Shown piece after piece: positions 1 through 8,066 of a DNA stretch of 63,720 nucleotides (the first letter of the stretch is position 1; each line of letters starts with the position of its first letter). This DNA is from an uncultured Anaerobutyricum sp. (lineage in GTDB: Bacteria; Bacillota; Clostridia; Lachnospirales; Lachnospiraceae): assembly GCF_934307085.1 (NCBI RefSeq), contig NZ_CAKRCF010000014.1, forward strand, positions 1 through 63,720, read 5' to 3'. Under the pieces are notes generated by a model that saw nothing but the letters and a program-made list of their open reading frames with translations, was not told the origin of the DNA and did not search any database. The position numbers and the translations under genes are program-made.

Positions 1-1542
1 TTAGAATCCTGCCATAGAACCTGCATAACAGATAATTCCGGCAATGACTACATATATTACAAAATACTTAAATACTTTTCTTAAAATCTCACTCTCAGAA
101 CCAACGGCTCCGATAGCACCTGCTCCAATCGCGATACCCTGTGGGCAAATCATCTTTCCGATGCCGGCTCCCATAACGTTTGCTGCTGCCATCCAGGAAG
201 GATTCAGTCCAAGAGAAATTGCAGTCTGACTCTGTAATCCACCAAATAATACACAGGTAGATGTTCCTGAACCGGTAACAAATGCTCCTAACGCTCCAAC
301 TAATGGAGAAATGAGTGGGTAGAACGGACCTGCTACAACAACTAATGCTGCTGCGATATCAGAAATCATTCCGCTGTAACCCATAATCTTGGCTGTTGCC
401 ATAACACAACAGATAGTAAGAATTGTCTTCCAGTATTTCTTTAACGTTTCTGTGAGAACCTTTCCCATTGTTCCAAAGGACGCTCCCTGAATCAATCCAC
501 CGATAATCGCTGCGATGAAAATCATAATGCCCGGTGTATTAATCCAGCTAAAGGAAAGAGATCCTGGGTTGTCACCCGCATATACGGTGACGGTTGTCTT
601 TATGTCTGCAATCAGATTATGGATTGGTGGACATAAGGTTGAAGTAAACATTAACAGTAAGAAGATTAAAATGAATGGGCTCCAGGCTTTCACACCTTCT
701 GAAGCGGTAAATCCACTGCTTTGTTCTTCGCCTGATAACTGTACTCTGTACTCTGGTTCTGGATTCTTATTTAAGAATCTTGCTGCTACAACCATGCAGA
801 TCATGGAAATAATAGAACCGATGATGTCAGGAAGTTCACATCCGATTACCTGTGCTGCAATGAACCACGGTACGGTAAATGATAACGAAGCAATTAAAAC
901 CATTGGCAATACACTCTTCAACGCCTTAAATCCTTTTCCTACGATAAATACCATGAAGAATGGAGATAAGAATGTTAAGATTACCTGAATCAATGCAACG
1001 CTTCCTGATAACTGTAAAGCATCAAGGTTTGTTACGGATGCAAGTGTTACTGTCGGAACTCCGACGGAACCAAATGCTGTTGGTGTAGAGTTAACAACTA
1101 AACAGGCAAGAACCGAAAGAATCGGGTCAACACCAATTGCTGCTAACATGGATGCCGGAATTGCTACTGCTGTTCCGAATCCAGCCATTCCTTCCATAAA
1201 ATTACCGAACCCCCATCCGATAATCAGAAGTAATACTCTCTGGTCAACGGAAACGCTGGCAAGCATCTTCTTAATTAATTCCATCGCTCCGGTTTCCAAT
1301 GTCAGGTTATATGTAAACAAGGCTGCTACAATAACCAGGCAGATTGGCCACAGTGCATTAAGTATTCCCTCAAGTCCTGCGGTTGCAGTACATACGAGAC
1401 TTAACTTCCAGTAACCCGCTGCTAATACTGCTGTGATTGCCAATGCAATCAGACAAGCTTTATGACCTGCAATTTTTAGCACACTCAGTGCGATAATCAG
1501 CCATAAAATGGGCAGTATTGCTAAAAAAAACTTCAAAAACAA
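1..1542 (-). CDS. lctP: L-lactate permease (LctP family)
   Basis: Integral membrane lactate/proton (glycolate-type) permease of the LctP family, 513 residues, the usual family length, built almost entirely of hydrophobic segments. The glycine-rich family motif GFGNFMEGMAGFGTAVAIPA sits at residues 111-130, with further conserved stretches such as GALGAFVTGSGTSTCVLFGG near the C-terminus. I place the start at a TTG codon (1540-1542) because an AGGAGGTG ribosome site lies 8 nt upstream and no ATG is as well placed. The stop codon is exactly at the window edge, so the gene is complete, but its downstream neighbour is not visible. It is a single transcription unit here, with a TATAAT promoter and palindromic operators upstream, so substrate-responsive repression is likely. 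Substrate assignment rests on family membership. Confidence 0.93.
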   Translation of the reverse strand: MFLKFFLAILPILWLIIALSVLKIAGHKACLIALAITAVLAAGYWKLSLVCTATAGLEGILNALWPICLVIVAALFTYNLTLETGAMELIKKMLASVSVDQRVLLLIIGWGFGNFMEGMAGFGTAVAIPASMLAAIGVDPILSVLACLVVNSTPTAFGSVGVPTVTLASVTNLDALQLSGSVALIQVILTFLSPFFMVFIVGKGFKALKSVLPMVLIASLSFTVPWFIAAQVIGCELPDIIGSIISMICMVVAARFLNKNPEPEYRVQLSGEEQSSGFTASEGVKAWSPFILIFLLLMFTSTLCPPIHNLIADIKTTVTVYAGDNPGSLSFSWINTPGIMIFIAAIIGGLIQGASFGTMGKVLTETLKKYWKTILTICCVMATAKIMGYSGMISDIAAALVVVAGPFYPLISPLVGALGAFVTGSGTSTCVLFGGLQSQTAISLGLNPSWMAAANVMGAGIGKMICPQGIAIGAGAIGAVGSESEILRKVFKYFVIYVVIAGIICYAGSMAGF

Positions 1543-1571
1543 CGATACAGCACCTCCTCTGCATACCCCTT

Positions 1572-1586
1572 AATGGGTCACCCAAT
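1572..1586. promoter_or_regulatory. Palindromic operator O1 of lctP
   Basis: AATGGGTCACCCAAT, an odd-centred palindrome (TGGGT-C-ACCCA), lies just downstream of the lctP -10 box, over the probable transcription start, where a bound repressor would block the polymerase. An identical 15-mer occurs at 1721-1735. The TTGG/CCAA half-sites resemble those of GntR/FadR-type (LldR-like) regulators. No such regulator is encoded in this window, so that assignment is inference. Confidence 0.7.
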
Positions 1587-1598
1587 GTTTATGTTTGT

Positions 1599-1627
1599 AT
1601 TATATCATTTATCTAAAATAATGCAAT
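1599..1627 (-). promoter_or_regulatory. Probable lctP promoter
   Basis: On the minus strand a perfect TATAAT (1599-1604) is preceded by a weak TTGCAT -35-like hexamer (1621-1626) with 16 bp spacing. The predicted start falls at about 1592, directly beside operator O1 (1572-1586). The poor -35 could mean the promoter depends on an activator, or simply that it is weak. Confidence 0.55.
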
Positions 1628-1690
1628 AGTTTTTATTTTTTTCGGCATTATAGTGCATTTTGACAATGGTTTTTTGGTATATTTTTTTAG

Positions 1691-1705
1691 ATTGGGCTTC
1701 CCAAT
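1691..1705. promoter_or_regulatory. Palindromic operator O2 of lctP (variant)
   Basis: ATTGGGCTTCCCAAT has perfect 6-bp arms (ATTGGG/CCCAAT) around a changed centre. It lies 30 bp (start to start, about three helical turns) from O3 at 1721-1735 and about 120 bp upstream of O1. This phasing is typical of cooperative or looping regulators. Confidence 0.55.
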
Positions 1706-1720
1706 TTGTATATTATCTAC

Positions 1721-1735
1721 AATGGGTCACCCAAT
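1721..1735. promoter_or_regulatory. Palindromic operator O3 of lctP
   Basis: AATGGGTCACCCAAT, identical in all 15 bases to O1 at 1572-1586. Two exact copies plus one variant in 165 bp of a gene-free stretch upstream of lctP is strong evidence for a dedicated regulator. The binding protein is not in the window. Confidence 0.65.
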
Positions 1736-2202
1736 ATTTGAAGCAGGTTGCACAATAGATTACTCTTTTGTTTTGTTTTTTACCTTTTTTGAGGTCTATT
1801 TTCAGATTTTTCTTATTTTTGTTCTGCATTCGAGAAATGAATGATATTTTTTTGTTATTCTGACACTTCTAAGGGTCTCTCTTGGTGAGCTGTCTTTGGC
1901 CTAACAAAATTCGGGGAGTATAGTTGTGATTCATAGTAGCTATGGCGGCAAGTACTTTATGGTTGACATTTTTGATATTTACTGAAAGCCGAAAAAAGTT
2001 ATTGGTAGGGACACGGCTTTGAAATAGATATCTATTTTTAACTTTAAATTGATAATCAAGTCTTGATACGTTATAATTTAGATAATACAATTATTTAATT
2101 ATACTGCAAAGTTACCTGTTACTATCTTATGTCTTTGACTTTTTTACATTTAAGACTGTCGTACATTTTTATGTTATAGTAAAACATTCTCAGGAGGTTT
2201 TT
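1736..2202. other. Gene-free stretch between lctP and the thioesterase gene
   Basis: AT-rich intergenic DNA. The only marked structure is a 16-bp palindrome AAATAGATATCTATTT near 2023-2038. Short open frames here have no ribosome site or recognisable product. A TATAGT -10-like hexamer (2175-2180) lies 27 bp before the thioesterase start, but I see no convincing -35. Confidence 0.5.
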
Positions 2203-2694
2203 ATGAATTTTCGTGCAAAAACAGTAAAAGAATCTATTGTTGAAACTGTACACATTATCCGTCCATCAGATCTTAACGATGCTGGTCGCCTTTTTGGAGG
2301 TGTTTTGATGCAGTGGATTGACGAGGTTGCTGCTCTTGTGGCAAAGCGTCATTCCCAGATGAATGTTACGACTGCTTCTGTTGATAACCTTCAGTTCTTA
2401 CATGGGGCATTTCAAAGGGATGTTATTGTTATTATCGGAAGAGTTACGCATGTTGGGCATACTTCTATGGAGGTAAAGGTGGAGACTTATGTAGAGAATA
2501 CGGACGGAAAAAGAGCATTAATTAATCGTGCTTTTCTCACCTTAATTGGACTTGGTCCTGATAACCGACCTACTACGCTTCCTCGTCTTATTTTGGAATC
2601 TGAAGAAGATAGAAAGGAATGGGAACGGGCGGAGATTCGGCGGTCACTTCGGAGAAAACAGAGGGAAGAAGGCTTCCACTTTTATGGGGAGTAA
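2203..2694 (+). CDS. Acyl-CoA thioesterase (YciA-like hotdog fold)
   Basis: 163-residue single-domain hotdog (4HBT) protein that would hydrolyse acyl-CoA thioesters in the cytosol. The signature segment around residues 25-41 (NDAGRLFGGVLMQWIDE) carries the Asn25 and Asp40 positions that act in YciA-type enzymes, followed by the SVDNLQFLHGAF strand-helix stretch typical of this subfamily. The start is fixed by AGGAGG at 2192-2197, 5 nt before the ATG. The basic tail (residues 140-160, rich in Arg/Lys/Glu) is also usual for acyl-CoA hydrolases. It stands alone, converging with the LacI-type gene with only 4 bp between stop codons. Acyl chain preference cannot be read from sequence. Confidence 0.85.
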   Translation: MNFRAKTVKESIVETVHIIRPSDLNDAGRLFGGVLMQWIDEVAALVAKRHSQMNVTTASVDNLQFLHGAFQRDVIVIIGRVTHVGHTSMEVKVETYVENTDGKRALINRAFLTLIGLGPDNRPTTLPRLILESEEDRKEWERAEIRRSLRRKQREEGFHFYGE

Positions 2695-2714
2695 ATTACT
2701 ATTTACTTCTCCCC
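2686..2714. terminator. Bidirectional hairpin overlapping two stop codons
   Basis: GGGGAGTAAAT pairs with ATTTACTTCTCCCC around a 4-nt loop (two unpaired bases in one arm). The hairpin contains the stop codons of both convergent genes: TAA of the thioesterase at 2692-2694 and TAG of the regulator at 2699-2701. There is no clear T-tract on either side, so classic intrinsic termination is uncertain. It may instead serve as a shared 3' end stabiliser. Confidence 0.5.
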
Positions 2715-3802
2715 GTGGAGTGTCTCACTATTAACTGGGGTTCATATTCTAACCGCATTATCGGACGTTTCTTTTCTTTTTTACCATCCTTTTGTTCCAT
2801 GCGCGTCTTCTGATTCATGAGCATTGACACGGCGTAAGCTCCTTTTTCCCCGATACAATGGTCGATTGTGGTGAGGGAGATTCCCGAAAAAGAAGCTACA
2901 AGGGTATTATCAAACCCACAGACGGAAAAATCTTCTGGGATTTGGTAACCGAGACTTGTAATTGCATCCATAATTCCAACTGCAACAAAATCATTGGTTC
3001 CGACAAAGGCAGTAATATTTTCTAAATCTGCATCTTTAACTTCTCGTTTTTTAAAATATTTTCTTGTAAGTCCATATCCAGTGTCATAATGCTTATTTCC
3101 AGTGATGGTTTCCTGATCTTCTCTTTTTCCTGAAATGACATGAATCATTGCCGGATCAAAGCCCTGTCTTTCGTATTCTTCCTGCATTCCTTCTAAACGT
3201 CTGCGTCTTGGCACTTCTATAGAAGATAAAGGGGTAGTCATATAGCCAATGTCCCGATGTCCTAATTCTAAAAGATGTGCAGCGATAAGCCGGCCAGACT
3301 TTTTACTGTCTAATTCTAATAATTCTATTTTTAACTCCGGATTATGATCGTTAATAAGAACTAATGGAAGCTTTCCGTGTAAATGATTCAGAGAAGTTAC
3401 TGCTCTTGGGGCATAGGTATAGATTACGCCATAAAATCCTGTGTCTGCTGCCATATTCAGATAATATTCTTCCCGTTCTTTTGAGCGGTTTGTGTATGCA
3501 GTAAGAGTACACAATCCATGTTCCTGTGCTTCCTGTGTGATAAATTGAATTAATGTTGTGTAATACTGTGTTGCAAGGGACGGACACATAATCATAATTG
3601 TATCATTCGTTCCTATCTTTTTTCGCTTCGCTCTTGCCTTGTATTCGTATCCCATTTCTTTGGCAGTACGCTTTACTCGCTCAATTGTTTCTGGGGCAAA
3701 ATGGATATCTTCTCTACCACTTAATATCATCGAAACTGCCGACTGAGATACAAAACATGCTTTTGCGATGTCTCTTGTTGTAGTTCGTTTCTTTTCGTTC
3801 AT
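2699..3802 (-). CDS. LacI-family transcriptional regulator
   Basis: 367 residues: an N-terminal LacI-type helix-turn-helix (about residues 8-30, TTTRDIAKACFVSQSAVSMI), a hinge (about 50-65) and a periplasmic-binding-protein-like effector domain. It is transcribed divergently from araM-araB, with two perfect palindromes in the shared 548-bp region, so it most probably controls that unit in response to a sugar. In the hinge (YEYKARAKRKK), the residue aligned with the DNA-intercalating Leu56 of LacI is Lys61. The usual leucine lever is therefore absent, and the putative operator also lacks a central CpG. The inducer is unknown; arabinose, ribulose or a polyol phosphate would fit the neighbours. 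Confidence 0.88.
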   Translation of the reverse strand: MNEKKRTTTRDIAKACFVSQSAVSMILSGREDIHFAPETIERVKRTAKEMGYEYKARAKRKKIGTNDTIMIMCPSLATQYYTTLIQFITQEAQEHGLCTLTAYTNRSKEREEYYLNMAADTGFYGVIYTYAPRAVTSLNHLHGKLPLVLINDHNPELKIELLELDSKKSGRLIAAHLLELGHRDIGYMTTPLSSIEVPRRRRLEGMQEEYERQGFDPAMIHVISGKREDQETITGNKHYDTGYGLTRKYFKKREVKDADLENITAFVGTNDFVAVGIMDAITSLGYQIPEDFSVCGFDNTLVASFSGISLTTIDHCIGEKGAYAVSMLMNQKTRMEQKDGKKEKKRPIMRLEYEPQLIVRHSTGRSK

Positions 3803-4098
3803 TCTATATTTCCTCTACATTATATTCTCTGTAAATTTATTTTACTTTAGCCAAAATCATTTTCTATATCTTCATGACATCCTCTCCACCTGCAGGATAC
3901 CTCTAAAAAAGGATAAAAACACAACCTTTAAATAATTATCCTTAAAATTCTTGCCTTAAATATTATTTTTTAACATTTTCTCCTTGTTATAAAAAATAAA
4001 TCAAAACTGTATTTCTATCTTTATTTCTCTTTATACCATATATCGCTAATCATTTTTTTAAAAATTAATCAGAATCACACCGCTCTCCCATTTTCCTT
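3803..4098. other. Regulator side of the divergent lacI-araM intergenic region
   Basis: AT-rich with no gene. A TATAAA-like -10 (complement of 4030-4035) could serve the regulator, but no -35 is convincing. Half-sites related to the operator (ATTAATCA, near 4062) occur here. Nothing else stands out. Confidence 0.4.
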
Positions 4099-4113
4099 TT
4101 GATTAGTAATCAA
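4099..4113. promoter_or_regulatory. Operator 1 (TTGATTAGTAATCAA) of the araM-araB region
   Basis: A perfect 15-bp palindrome with 7-bp arms around a single central G. The same 15-mer recurs at 4184-4198, 85 bp away. Partial half-sites (ACTAATCA at 4150-4157 and TTGATTA at 4163-4169) lie between them. The divergent LacI-type regulator is the obvious candidate ligand. Confidence 0.75.
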
Positions 4114-4183
4114 ACTGACTGTTTTCTGCCTGTTCTTCCACACATTTTTACTAATCATTTTCTTGATTAATTGTACTATGATT

Positions 4184-4198
4184 TTGATTAGTAATCAA
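4184..4198. promoter_or_regulatory. Operator 2 (TTGATTAGTAATCAA) of the araM-araB region
   Basis: Second exact copy of the palindrome, ending 15 bp upstream of the -35 box at 4214. Being upstream of the promoter rather than over it, it suits either looping repression with operator 1 or control of the divergent promoter better than simple roadblock repression. Confidence 0.75.
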
Positions 4199-4213
4199 CG
4201 GTTTTCGCCCGTA

Positions 4214-4241
4214 TTGACGGATGATTTTTTGCGAGTATACT
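4214..4241 (+). promoter_or_regulatory. araM promoter
   Basis: TTGACG (4214-4219) and TATACT (4236-4241) with 16 bp spacing, a good vegetative sigma-factor promoter. The predicted start is near 4248, giving a leader of about 100 nt before the araM ribosome site. Confidence 0.75.
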
Positions 4242-4350
4242 GGGAAATACCAAAACAACAACACAGTACTTACCCGTCATTTCAATCACCCAATTACATA
4301 ATAGACAGGTAAAAGAACATACATAACAATACATATGGAGGTTATTTATC

Positions 4351-5709
4351 ATGGCAAAGAAAATCAATTTAAATGACTACTTAGGACATAACATAGATTG
4401 TACCTGCGGAAAAAAACATAAAACAAATCTTAAAATTGTAGATATCGATAAAGATGCCGTAAGCCGTCTCCCAAAACATATTGAAGCACTTGGATATAAG
4501 AAACCTTTCCTCGTTGCGGATGTAAATACATGGGCAGCTGCCGGGGTACTGGTTGCTGAAAAATTAGATGCAGCTGGCATTTCCTATAAAAAATACATTT
4601 TTGATGATAAGGAACTGATTCCTGATGAAAAAACACTTGGTTCTTTAATAATGGCATTTCCAAGAGATTGTGACGTTATCGTTGCCGTTGGTTCCGGAAC
4701 ATTAAATGACCTTTGTAAATTCTCCAGTTTCCAGCTTGGCCTTGATTACATGGTTTTCGCTACTGCCCCTTCTATGGACGGTTTTGTATCAATTGGAGCT
4801 GCTCTCATCACGAATTATGTAAAGACTACTTACCAGTCTCATGTTCCTCTGGCAGTAATCGGAGATACCGATATTCTCGCTGCTGCACCAATGGAAATGA
4901 TTACAGCAGGTCTTGGGGATATTCTTGGAAAATATACCTGTCTTTTAGACTGGAAAATGGCTCACATCATCACTGGAGAATATTATTGCAGCCACATCGC
5001 AGATATGGTAAAAGAGGCCGTAGAAATCGTTGTTGAGGAAAGCACTCGAATCAAAGACCGCAACCCAGATGCTGTAAAAGCAGTTACAGAAGCTCTTGTA
5101 TTAAGCGGTATCGCCATGAGTTTTGTCGGCAATTCCCGCCCGGCTTCTGGAAGTGAACATCATCTTTCTCACTACTGGGAAATGAAATTCCAAGCAGAAG
5201 GCAAAAAGCCTATTTTACATGGTATTAAAGTTGGTATCGGTATGATTGCTGTCACAAAAATGTATGAAACCTTGGAAAATGAACAGTTTGATTTTGCCGC
5301 TTTAAAAGAACGCTCCTTTGATTATGTTGCATGGGAGAAAAAAGTAAAAGATTGCTATCAGGATGCAGCTCCTGGCATTATCGCTTTAGAAGAAAAAGCA
5401 CAGAAAAATAATCTGAATGAACGAAATAAACGTCTTGGCATCCTCGAAGAAAAATGGCCAAAAATCTTACGCACTATAAAAGAAAACCTGCCTTCTTCAG
5501 TCGAGATGGAAAAACTTCTCGCAAGTCTTGGCGCACCAATTAATCCGGCACAGATTGGCGTATCTTCAGAACTCGTAGAAGATGCAATTATTCTTGCAAA
5601 AGAAGTACGCGACCGCTTCACCTTATTGCAGGTTCTCTGGGACACAGGATTGCTGGATGAGTATGCAAAAATGATCGCGGCTTATTTTGGGGAGAAGGCT
5701 AACTCTTAA
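4351..5709 (+). CDS. araM: sn-glycerol-1-phosphate dehydrogenase family protein (AraM/EgsA)
   Basis: 452-residue NAD(P)-dependent, metal-binding dehydrogenase of the iron-alcohol-dehydrogenase/EgsA fold. The dinucleotide-binding VGSGTLNDL is at residues 113-121, followed by TAPSMDGFVSIGA (138-150). Metal-ligand candidates are Asp190 (GLGD), His270/His271 (GSEHH) and His290 (LHG). The Bacillus subtilis homologue AraM is a glycerol-1-phosphate dehydrogenase encoded in the arabinose operon. The extended N-terminus with a CxCGKKH stretch (residues 17-23) is seen in many clostridial members. GGAGG precedes the ATG. It is followed after 113 bp by araB. Activity on glycerol-1-phosphate is inferred from the family; another phospho-polyol is possible. 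Confidence 0.85.
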   Translation: MAKKINLNDYLGHNIDCTCGKKHKTNLKIVDIDKDAVSRLPKHIEALGYKKPFLVADVNTWAAAGVLVAEKLDAAGISYKKYIFDDKELIPDEKTLGSLIMAFPRDCDVIVAVGSGTLNDLCKFSSFQLGLDYMVFATAPSMDGFVSIGAALITNYVKTTYQSHVPLAVIGDTDILAAAPMEMITAGLGDILGKYTCLLDWKMAHIITGEYYCSHIADMVKEAVEIVVEESTRIKDRNPDAVKAVTEALVLSGIAMSFVGNSRPASGSEHHLSHYWEMKFQAEGKKPILHGIKVGIGMIAVTKMYETLENEQFDFAALKERSFDYVAWEKKVKDCYQDAAPGIIALEEKAQKNNLNERNKRLGILEEKWPKILRTIKENLPSSVEMEKLLASLGAPINPAQIGVSSELVEDAIILAKEVRDRFTLLQVLWDTGLLDEYAKMIAAYFGEKANS

Positions 5710-5751
5710 TTTAGCCAAAAAAGACGAACCTAGGAAATCAAAAACCATGTC

Positions 5752-5780
5752 TTGTAAATATTTTTGCACTCTGATATTAT
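5752..5780 (+). promoter_or_regulatory. Possible internal araB promoter
   Basis: TTGTAA (5752-5757) and TATTAT (5775-5780) with exactly 17 bp between them, in the 113-bp gap between araM and araB. It could give araB some independent expression. Confidence 0.4.
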
Positions 5781-5822
5781 TTATATAAATACAAAAAACA
5801 ACACGAAGGGAGAATGTACAAA

Positions 5823-7493
5823 ATGAGTAAATATGCAATTGGGGTAGATTATGGAACACTTTCTGTAAGAGCACTGCTTGTAAACATTGAGACTGGCAAG
5901 GAAGCCGCTACTAGTGTTTACGAATATCCACACGGGGTTATGGAAGAACATCTTCCAACAGGAGAGAGGCTTCCTTCTGGATGGGCTTTACAGGAACCAC
6001 AGGACTATGTAGAAGGATTAATTATCACAATCCGTAACGTCCTTGCTGAAAAAAAAGTACTTCCAGAAGAAGTAATCGGTATCGGTGTTGACTTTACCTC
6101 CTCTACTGTTATTCCTGTAAAGGCTGACCGCACACCACTTTGTCACCTTGAAAAGTTCACACATAACCCTCATTCTTATGTAAAACTGTGGAAACATCAC
6201 GGAGCAGAAGAAGAGGCTCTTCAGATTGACCGCATCGCAAAAGAACGTGGAGAAAAATGGCTTCCTCTTTACGGTGGAAAGGTATCCAGCGAATGGATGA
6301 TTCCTAAGATTTTAGAAACTTTACATCACGCACCAGATGTTTATAAAGAAGCAGACCGTTTTATGGAAGCTCTTGACTGGATTATCTGGCAGATGACTGG
6401 AGAAGAAACAAGAAGTGCCTGTGGTGCCGGTTATAAAGCTTTCTATCGTCATGACAGCGGTTACCCAACCAAAGACTTCTTTAAAGCACTCGATCCTGCT
6501 ATGGAAAATATCGTAGAAGAAAAACTCGATGCTCCAATTAAGTCTATCGGTGAAACTGCTGGATATTTAACAGATTCTATGGCAAGAGAACTCGGTCTTT
6601 TAGCTGGCACCCCTGTTGGAACAGGTATCATTGATGCACACTCTTCTCTTCCAGGCTGTGGAATCGGAACACCTGGTACCATGATGATTATCGTTGGAAC
6701 TTCTTCCTGCCATATGATGCTTTCTGAAACAGAAGCAGGTATCGCCGGTGTTGGCGGACTTGTAAAAGATGGTATCATGCCTGGATACTTTGGATACGAA
6801 GCTGGACAGTGCTGCGTAGGCGATCATTTTGCATGGTTTACTGATAACTGCGTACCAGAAAGCTATGAACAGGAAGCACGCTCCCGCGGTATCTCCATCC
6901 ATCAGCTTCTCACAGAGAAATTAGCTGGTTACAAAGCTGGACAGAGTGGTTTATTAGCGCTCGACTGGTTTAACGGTGTTCGTTCTCCATTAATGGACTT
7001 TAACTTAAACGGTCTCATTATGGGTATGAACCTTCTTACAAAACCAGAGGAAATTTACCTTTCTTTAATCGAAGCAACTGCTTACGGTACCCGTATGATT
7101 ATCGAACAGTTTGAAGATGCTGGTGTTCCTGTAAACGCACTCGTATTAAGTGGTGGAATTCCTGCAAAAAACAAGATGCTCGTTCAGATCTACTCTGATG
7201 TCTGCAACAAAGAAATCCGCATTTCCGGAACAGATCAGGCTAGTGCACTCGGTGCTGCCATCCTTGGTATCGCTGCTGCTTCAGAACGTGTTACAGGATT
7301 TAAAAATGCAAATGAAGCCGCTGAAAAACTCGGAAAGGTTCGAGATGAGGTTTATAAACCAAACCCAGATAATGTAGCGGTTTATGATAAGCTGTATCAG
7401 GAATATAAGACATTACATAAGTATTTTGGAACTGGAGAAAATGATGTAATGAAGAGACTTAACAAAATTCGCGAAGACAGATTAAGTGAATAG
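5823..7493 (+). CDS. araB: Ribulokinase (FGGY family)
   Basis: FGGY carbohydrate kinase of 556 residues, close to the length of characterised AraB enzymes, which phosphorylate L-ribulose with ATP. Two actin-like domains are visible: the N-terminal phosphate loop GVDYGTLSVRALLV (about residues 7-20), the substrate-side EALDWIIWQMTG, and the second-domain GTSSCHMM and LSGGIPAKN motifs. I prefer the ATG at 5823 over the in-frame ATG at 5814, because AAGGGAG (5806-5812) is 10 nt from the former and only 1 nt from the latter. No araA or araD is adjacent, so the rest of the pathway must be elsewhere, or the pair handles a different ketose. Expression is presumably tied to the LacI-type regulator. 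Confidence 0.9.
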   Translation: MSKYAIGVDYGTLSVRALLVNIETGKEAATSVYEYPHGVMEEHLPTGERLPSGWALQEPQDYVEGLIITIRNVLAEKKVLPEEVIGIGVDFTSSTVIPVKADRTPLCHLEKFTHNPHSYVKLWKHHGAEEEALQIDRIAKERGEKWLPLYGGKVSSEWMIPKILETLHHAPDVYKEADRFMEALDWIIWQMTGEETRSACGAGYKAFYRHDSGYPTKDFFKALDPAMENIVEEKLDAPIKSIGETAGYLTDSMARELGLLAGTPVGTGIIDAHSSLPGCGIGTPGTMMIIVGTSSCHMMLSETEAGIAGVGGLVKDGIMPGYFGYEAGQCCVGDHFAWFTDNCVPESYEQEARSRGISIHQLLTEKLAGYKAGQSGLLALDWFNGVRSPLMDFNLNGLIMGMNLLTKPEEIYLSLIEATAYGTRMIIEQFEDAGVPVNALVLSGGIPAKNKMLVQIYSDVCNKEIRISGTDQASALGAAILGIAAASERVTGFKNANEAAEKLGKVRDEVYKPNPDNVAVYDKLYQEYKTLHKYFGTGENDVMKRLNKIREDRLSE

Positions 7494-7494
7494 A

Positions 7495-7801
7495 TCCTGA
7501 TTTGCACAGCAAAAGTAAAGTTGACGCTACTACCGAAGGGTTTGTAGCCGAATTGCCTAAAGAATTTAGAAAAGAGCCCCTAAAAAATATTCCATTTTGT
7601 TTCGTTGTGCTAAACGTTCCATTTTGCCCAATAAAGCAGAAACTTCGGAAAAAGCAGTCCGAAGTTTCTATGGTCAAAATTCCACAGCACAAAGTTACAA
7701 AATGGAATATTTTTTAGGAACTCTTTTTTCTATTGTCTGTACGCAATCCGGTTTAAAAACTTTTGTAGCAGCTGTTTCCTCTAAACGCTACAAATCTATG
7801 A
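7495..7801. repeat. Large palindromic element, copy A
   Basis: An approximately 307-bp whole-element inverted repeat between convergent genes (araB and the activase). From outside in: ATTTGCACAG / CTACAAAT boxes; GACGCTAC / GTAGCAGCTG; CCGAATTGC (7548-7556) / GCAATCCGG (7743-7751); a perfect 22-bp stem (7579-7600 with 7697-7718) extended by AAAAGAG/CTCTTTT; then the conserved core beginning GTTGTGCTAAACGTTCC and ending TTCCACAGCACAA; and a terminal hairpin AGAAACTTCGG/CCGAAGTTTCT. The core is nearly identical to copy B (14918-15219), but the 22-bp stem is entirely different. No coding capacity is credible. I know of no named family matching it. Confidence 0.85.
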
Positions 7802-8066
7802 GAAAGAAATTAGAATATTATCTTTTTATATCGTGTTATGAATCTGGTATATTTTTACATGAAATCATAATCTTCCAACAACGAATTCTTCAACAAATCA
7901 GCGAAAAAAGATTAAAAAAAACGGATTGGAGAATTATCTTTTGTACTATTATATAGAAACTGTGTTTTCTGAAAATTCACAATGTTCTGGAGAGTCCCCA
8001 AATCCCCCCTGTTTAATTCACCTTCGTCTGTAGTGTATCTATCTAATAAATTAAATAGTAATTCTA
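7802..8066. other. Intergenic stretch after element A
   Basis: AT-rich DNA with no gene, no recognisable terminator and no further copy of the repeat, apart from an isolated ACGGATTGG near 7920 that resembles the CGGATTGC box. Confidence 0.4.

Noticed and set aside
515..988. Open frame of 157 codons antisense to lctP
   Set aside because: Lies wholly inside the permease gene, lacks a ribosome site and encodes no recognisable protein.
2023..2038. AAATAGATATCTATTT palindrome as an operator
   Set aside because: Single copy in AT-rich DNA, far from either neighbouring promoter; expected by chance often enough.
1869..2090. Small gene between lctP and the thioesterase
   Set aside because: No ribosome binding site, no hydrophobic or domain pattern, AT-rich random composition.
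7597..7956. Open frame of 119 codons crossing palindromic element A
   Set aside because: Its first part is simply one arm of the hairpin; composition is not protein-like and there is no ribosome site.
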